Below, in pieces: positions 5,905 through 7,360 of a DNA stretch of 7,360 nucleotides. The notes beneath the pieces are model-generated. The model made no database searches. It was given only the letters and a program-made list of their open reading frames with translations, and was not told the origin of the DNA. The translations under genes were made by a program, and so were the position numbers. Positions within the stretch are counted from its first letter, which is position 1, and each line of letters begins with the position of its first letter. The stretch is from Bacteroidota bacterium (GTDB lineage: Bacteria > Spirochaetota > Spirochaetia > JABMQR01), in the NCBI GenBank assembly GCA_013202335.1, contig JABMQR010000294.1, positions 1 to 7,360 of the forward strand, written 5' to 3'.

Positions 5905-6155
5905 TTCTTGTATAATAAGATGGTTAAATAATGGCAAAAGGTGTCTATTCAAGGGTTGTTAAACAATAATTGTTCCTAATGTGGAAGATACCCCAAAGCA
6001 TATATTGAAAGGCAGAACTAAAACTTGAATTTCTGATACTTGTGAGTTGTCTGCTTGTTGGTCTAGAATACACAGTCGCTTAAAATCAATTTCAAATTAT
6101 ATTCGTGTCACCCTGCACCACCATACCCCGAATAATCTAAAATAGCACTTAAAAC
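5905..6155. other. Non-coding stretch, nothing firm
   Basis: About 250 bp without a credible gene. A perfect -10-like TATAAT occurs at 5911-5916, but no -35 box is correctly spaced. Overlapping short palindromes built from TTGTT/AACAA occur at 5956-5974. A 12-codon frame beginning MAKGVYSR follows at 5931 and stops at once. Possibly decayed or regulatory DNA. Confidence 0.4.
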
Positions 6156-6500
6156 ATGCGATACAGGGGTTTAAAACTAGGCAAGAAGCAAATTATCGAG
6201 GTTGCAGTAAAGGTGATCGGGAATAGATTTGAATTCTATCTTTTTTCCGGTGAAGAGGCCGTGGGGAAAATACTACAAAAACAACATAGATCCAAAGCAG
6301 TGGAGAGATAGGAAATAGATAGATATGGGAGGGGAAATAAAGACAGCTGGTCCTCTATTATGCAAGATTCAAAGTCATATAATAACCCAGAAATCATAAC
6401 ATTGAAGATCCTAAATGAATCCTACCATTTTCACAAAATCCTGGATGTGTGGCAACTTTCACCGGAATTTGCAATTAAGGAATTCCAGTCAAAAGTGTGA
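6156..6500 (+). pseudogene. Short reading frame interrupted by one TAG, possible gene remnant
   Basis: A frame opens at ATG 6156 and reads 51 codons (start MRYRGLKLGKKQ, with EVAVKVIGNRFEFYLFSGEE inside) to TAG at 6309-6311. It then stays open for another 62 codons to TGA at 6498-6500; the second part has its own ATG at 6360. The first part has a plausible alternation of hydrophobic and charged residues. Neither start has a good ribosome site (GGGAGGGG at 6328-6334 is too far from ATG 6360), and there is a stop just before ATG 6156. It may be a broken gene of about 114 codons, two tiny genes, or chance. I recognise no family. Confidence 0.3.
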
Positions 6501-6556
6501 AGGTTTTTTGTGTTTTTTTGGTTGTTTTTACCAAGTACAACGTGTCTTTACAATTG

Positions 6557-7219
6557 TTATAAAACCCTGTGTAAATAGTTTTCATTAGTACATTTTTTAA
6601 ATTTGGGTAGGTTTTCATTTTTTATTATAATTGAAAAAATTTCTTCAAAAAAAAGAAAAAATAATGGCATAGTTATCGATATATATTTTACATTGCTCGA
6701 ATCTTTTTTTGAAGTAGTAATTTTATCTGAAAGCTGCAGAACTCTAGGTTCTCGTACTGTTGAGCCAGAGATCAATCCATAAGAATTAGTATGGCAAAAT
6801 TCCGATAACCATTCGTAGCAATCGAAAAGAATATTCTTCTTCTCTTCATTGAGCATTTTGTTAATAAGTAAATCTGATTTTTTAATCATTGTTAATACAT
6901 TAACTGCTTCAAAGGGTACTCGCATTTCTCCCATTCGTCTTCCTAGAATTAGTTTGTTTAATAGGTTTTCAAGCTCTTCTTTTGTCATTTTTTCTGAATA
7001 GTATCTGTTCAAATTTCTTAATAGATATCCAATTGCACCAGTTACTTCAATATGAGCTCTAATAGTAAGGACTGAACTTAATATATTTCTGTTACCAATA
7101 GATTCACAACAGCCTAACAGTAAGCTATATGAACGACGAAGTTGAAATTGTAAATATGATAAAGTATTACTAGCAATTAAATCATCAATTGCTAGATTAC
7201 TTGAGTCAATAAAGGACAT
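6557..7219 (-). CDS. Hypothetical helical protein, 5' end cut or displaced by an insertion sequence
   Basis: At least 220 residues from an in-frame ATG at 7219-7217 (MSFIDSSNLAIDDL), predicted almost wholly alpha-helical. A central segment (about 45-70) reads SSVLTIRAHIEVTGAIGYLL, which loosely recalls AbiV/DUF5677-like helical proteins with an arginine and glutamate on one helix face, but this is only a resemblance. A hydrophobic stretch ITMPLFFLFFEEIFSIII near 182-200 is too charged for a firm membrane call. The open frame runs 21 codons further upstream, but those codons are the terminal repeats of the insertion sequence. No ribosome site precedes 7219, because the upstream DNA is IS sequence, so the gene has probably lost its true start and promoter and may not be expressed. 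It faces the rest of the element. Confidence 0.6.
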   Translation of the reverse strand: MSFIDSSNLAIDDLIASNTLSYLQFQLRRSYSLLLGCCESIGNRNILSSVLTIRAHIEVTGAIGYLLRNLNRYYSEKMTKEELENLLNKLILGRRMGEMRVPFEAVNVLTMIKKSDLLINKMLNEEKKNILFDCYEWLSEFCHTNSYGLISGSTVREPRVLQLSDKITTSKKDSSNVKYISITMPLFFLFFEEIFSIIIKNENLPKFKKCTNENYLHRVL

Positions 7220-7225
7220 TGCATA

Positions 7226-7291
7226 TTTCGGCGACATCCGGACACCGATTTCGGAAGTATCCGGACAGTAATCCGGCAACATCCGGACACC
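7226..7291 (+). repeat. Three terminal repeats of 22-23 bp (probable transposase binding sites)
   Basis: Units begin at 7226, 7249 and 7271 and share ATCCGGACA at 7236-7244, 7259-7267 and 7281-7289 (spacing 23 and 22 bp). Each is preceded by TTTCGG or ATCCGG about 10 bp earlier. Repeats of about two helical turns at the tip fit multiple transposase binding sites of IS21-type elements. Confidence 0.75.
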
Positions 7292-7352
7292 TTGTCAGTT
7301 AAATAATTAAGCTGGTATCCTTTAGCTATTTTTGCGTAAAGGAGCCACACTG

Positions 7353-7360
7353 ATGAGGAG
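7353..7360 (+). CDS. First codons of a gene, probably the IS transposase (istA-like)
   Basis: ATG 7353 is preceded at 8 nt by AAAGGAG (7338-7344), a near-perfect ribosome site. Only Met-Arg and part of a third codon are visible. Its place just inside the IS end suggests the transposase; the protein itself cannot be judged. Confidence 0.5.

Larger units (their letters stand above)
7220..7360 (+). mobile_element. Left end of an insertion sequence, probably IS21 family
   Basis: The sequence from TG at 7220 (TGCATATTTCGGCGACATCC) has the 5'-TG terminus and several repeated blocks near the tip that characterise IS21-family ends. About 130 bp further in, a strong ribosome site introduces a plus-strand gene, as expected for istA. 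The rest, including istA/istB and the right end, is outside the window. The family assignment rests on end structure alone; the exact boundary is uncertain by a few bases. Confidence 0.6.

Noticed and set aside
5931..5969. Twelve-codon frame starting MAKGVYSR, resembling the start of some integrases
   Set aside because: It ends after 12 codons and no continuation was found in the other frames nearby.
6104..6125. tRNA-like CGTGTCACCCTGCACCACCA as a possible right attachment site
   Set aside because: It shares only CGTGTCA with positions 1-7, and no T-stem can be formed in front of it; chance similarity.
6519..6536. TTGGT/ACCAA hairpin as a terminator for the minus-strand gene
   Set aside because: Read on the minus strand it is followed by A-runs instead of T-runs.
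7227..7233. TTCGGCG shared with the tRNA acceptor end as an attR core
   Set aside because: Only 7 bp are shared, and the match is part of the IS terminal repeat.
1..7360. CRISPR array or toxin-antitoxin pair
   Set aside because: No regularly spaced repeats with unique spacers and no small-gene pair of a known toxin type were seen; the regular repeats at 7226-7291 are IS terminal repeats.

Overview
The window looks like the left part of an integrated mobile genetic element in a bacterium, probably a replicating satellite or integrative element. It begins at the 3' end of a tRNA gene (best fit tRNA-Leu, no encoded CCA). A complete tyrosine recombinase lies directly behind it and reads away from the tRNA, which is the classical layout of an attL junction. 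Coding DNA is fairly AT-rich. Shine-Dalgarno sites are clear and TTG starts are used, which argues against a Bacteroidota-like host that ignores Shine-Dalgarno pairing. The integrase style faintly suggests a spirochaete, and the YezD-like and cysteine-module proteins suggest Firmicutes or Desulfobacterota-type DNA. The host cannot be named with confidence.

Layout: (1) 1-175: tRNA end, Rho-independent terminator, then two TGTGACCA direct repeats and a 12-bp perfect palindrome in front of the integrase. (2) 176-1333: integrase with all catalytic residues. (3) 1342-2155: a separately promoted orphan gene of about 252 codons, AT-rich and unrecognised. (4) 2166-2258: C-tract cluster (G-quadruplex potential on the minus strand) overlapping a predicted promoter. 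(5) 2259-5673: five genes, each overlapping the next by 8-20 bp. They encode an AlpA/excisionase-like HTH protein with a TTG start, a YezD/DUF2292-like small protein, a protein with two cysteine modules, a protein with two GRPS-HTH modules, and a 665-residue TOPRIM primase/RecA-like helicase. (6) 5699-5901: a dense array of YGGAA motifs in both orientations, an AT-only dyad and a perfect hairpin, together the best candidate for the element's replication origin. (7) about 5905-6556: poorly coding DNA with one short reading frame interrupted by an amber codon. (8) 6557-7219, minus strand: an unrecognised helical protein whose 5' end abuts an insertion sequence. (9) 7220-7360: the left end of a probable IS21-family element with three 22-23-bp terminal repeats and the first codons of its first gene.

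How the parts may work together (inference): the integrase and the AlpA-like protein control insertion and excision at the tRNA. The primase-helicase replicates the excised form from the adjacent YGGAA array, as the alpha protein and ori do in P4-type satellites. The GRPS-HTH protein may be a small-terminase-like or regulatory DNA-binding protein. No relaxase, capsid, large terminase or known defence gene is visible, and the right attachment site is not in the window. The most unusual parts are the origin-like array, the two internally duplicated proteins in the operon, and the orphan gene beside the integrase.
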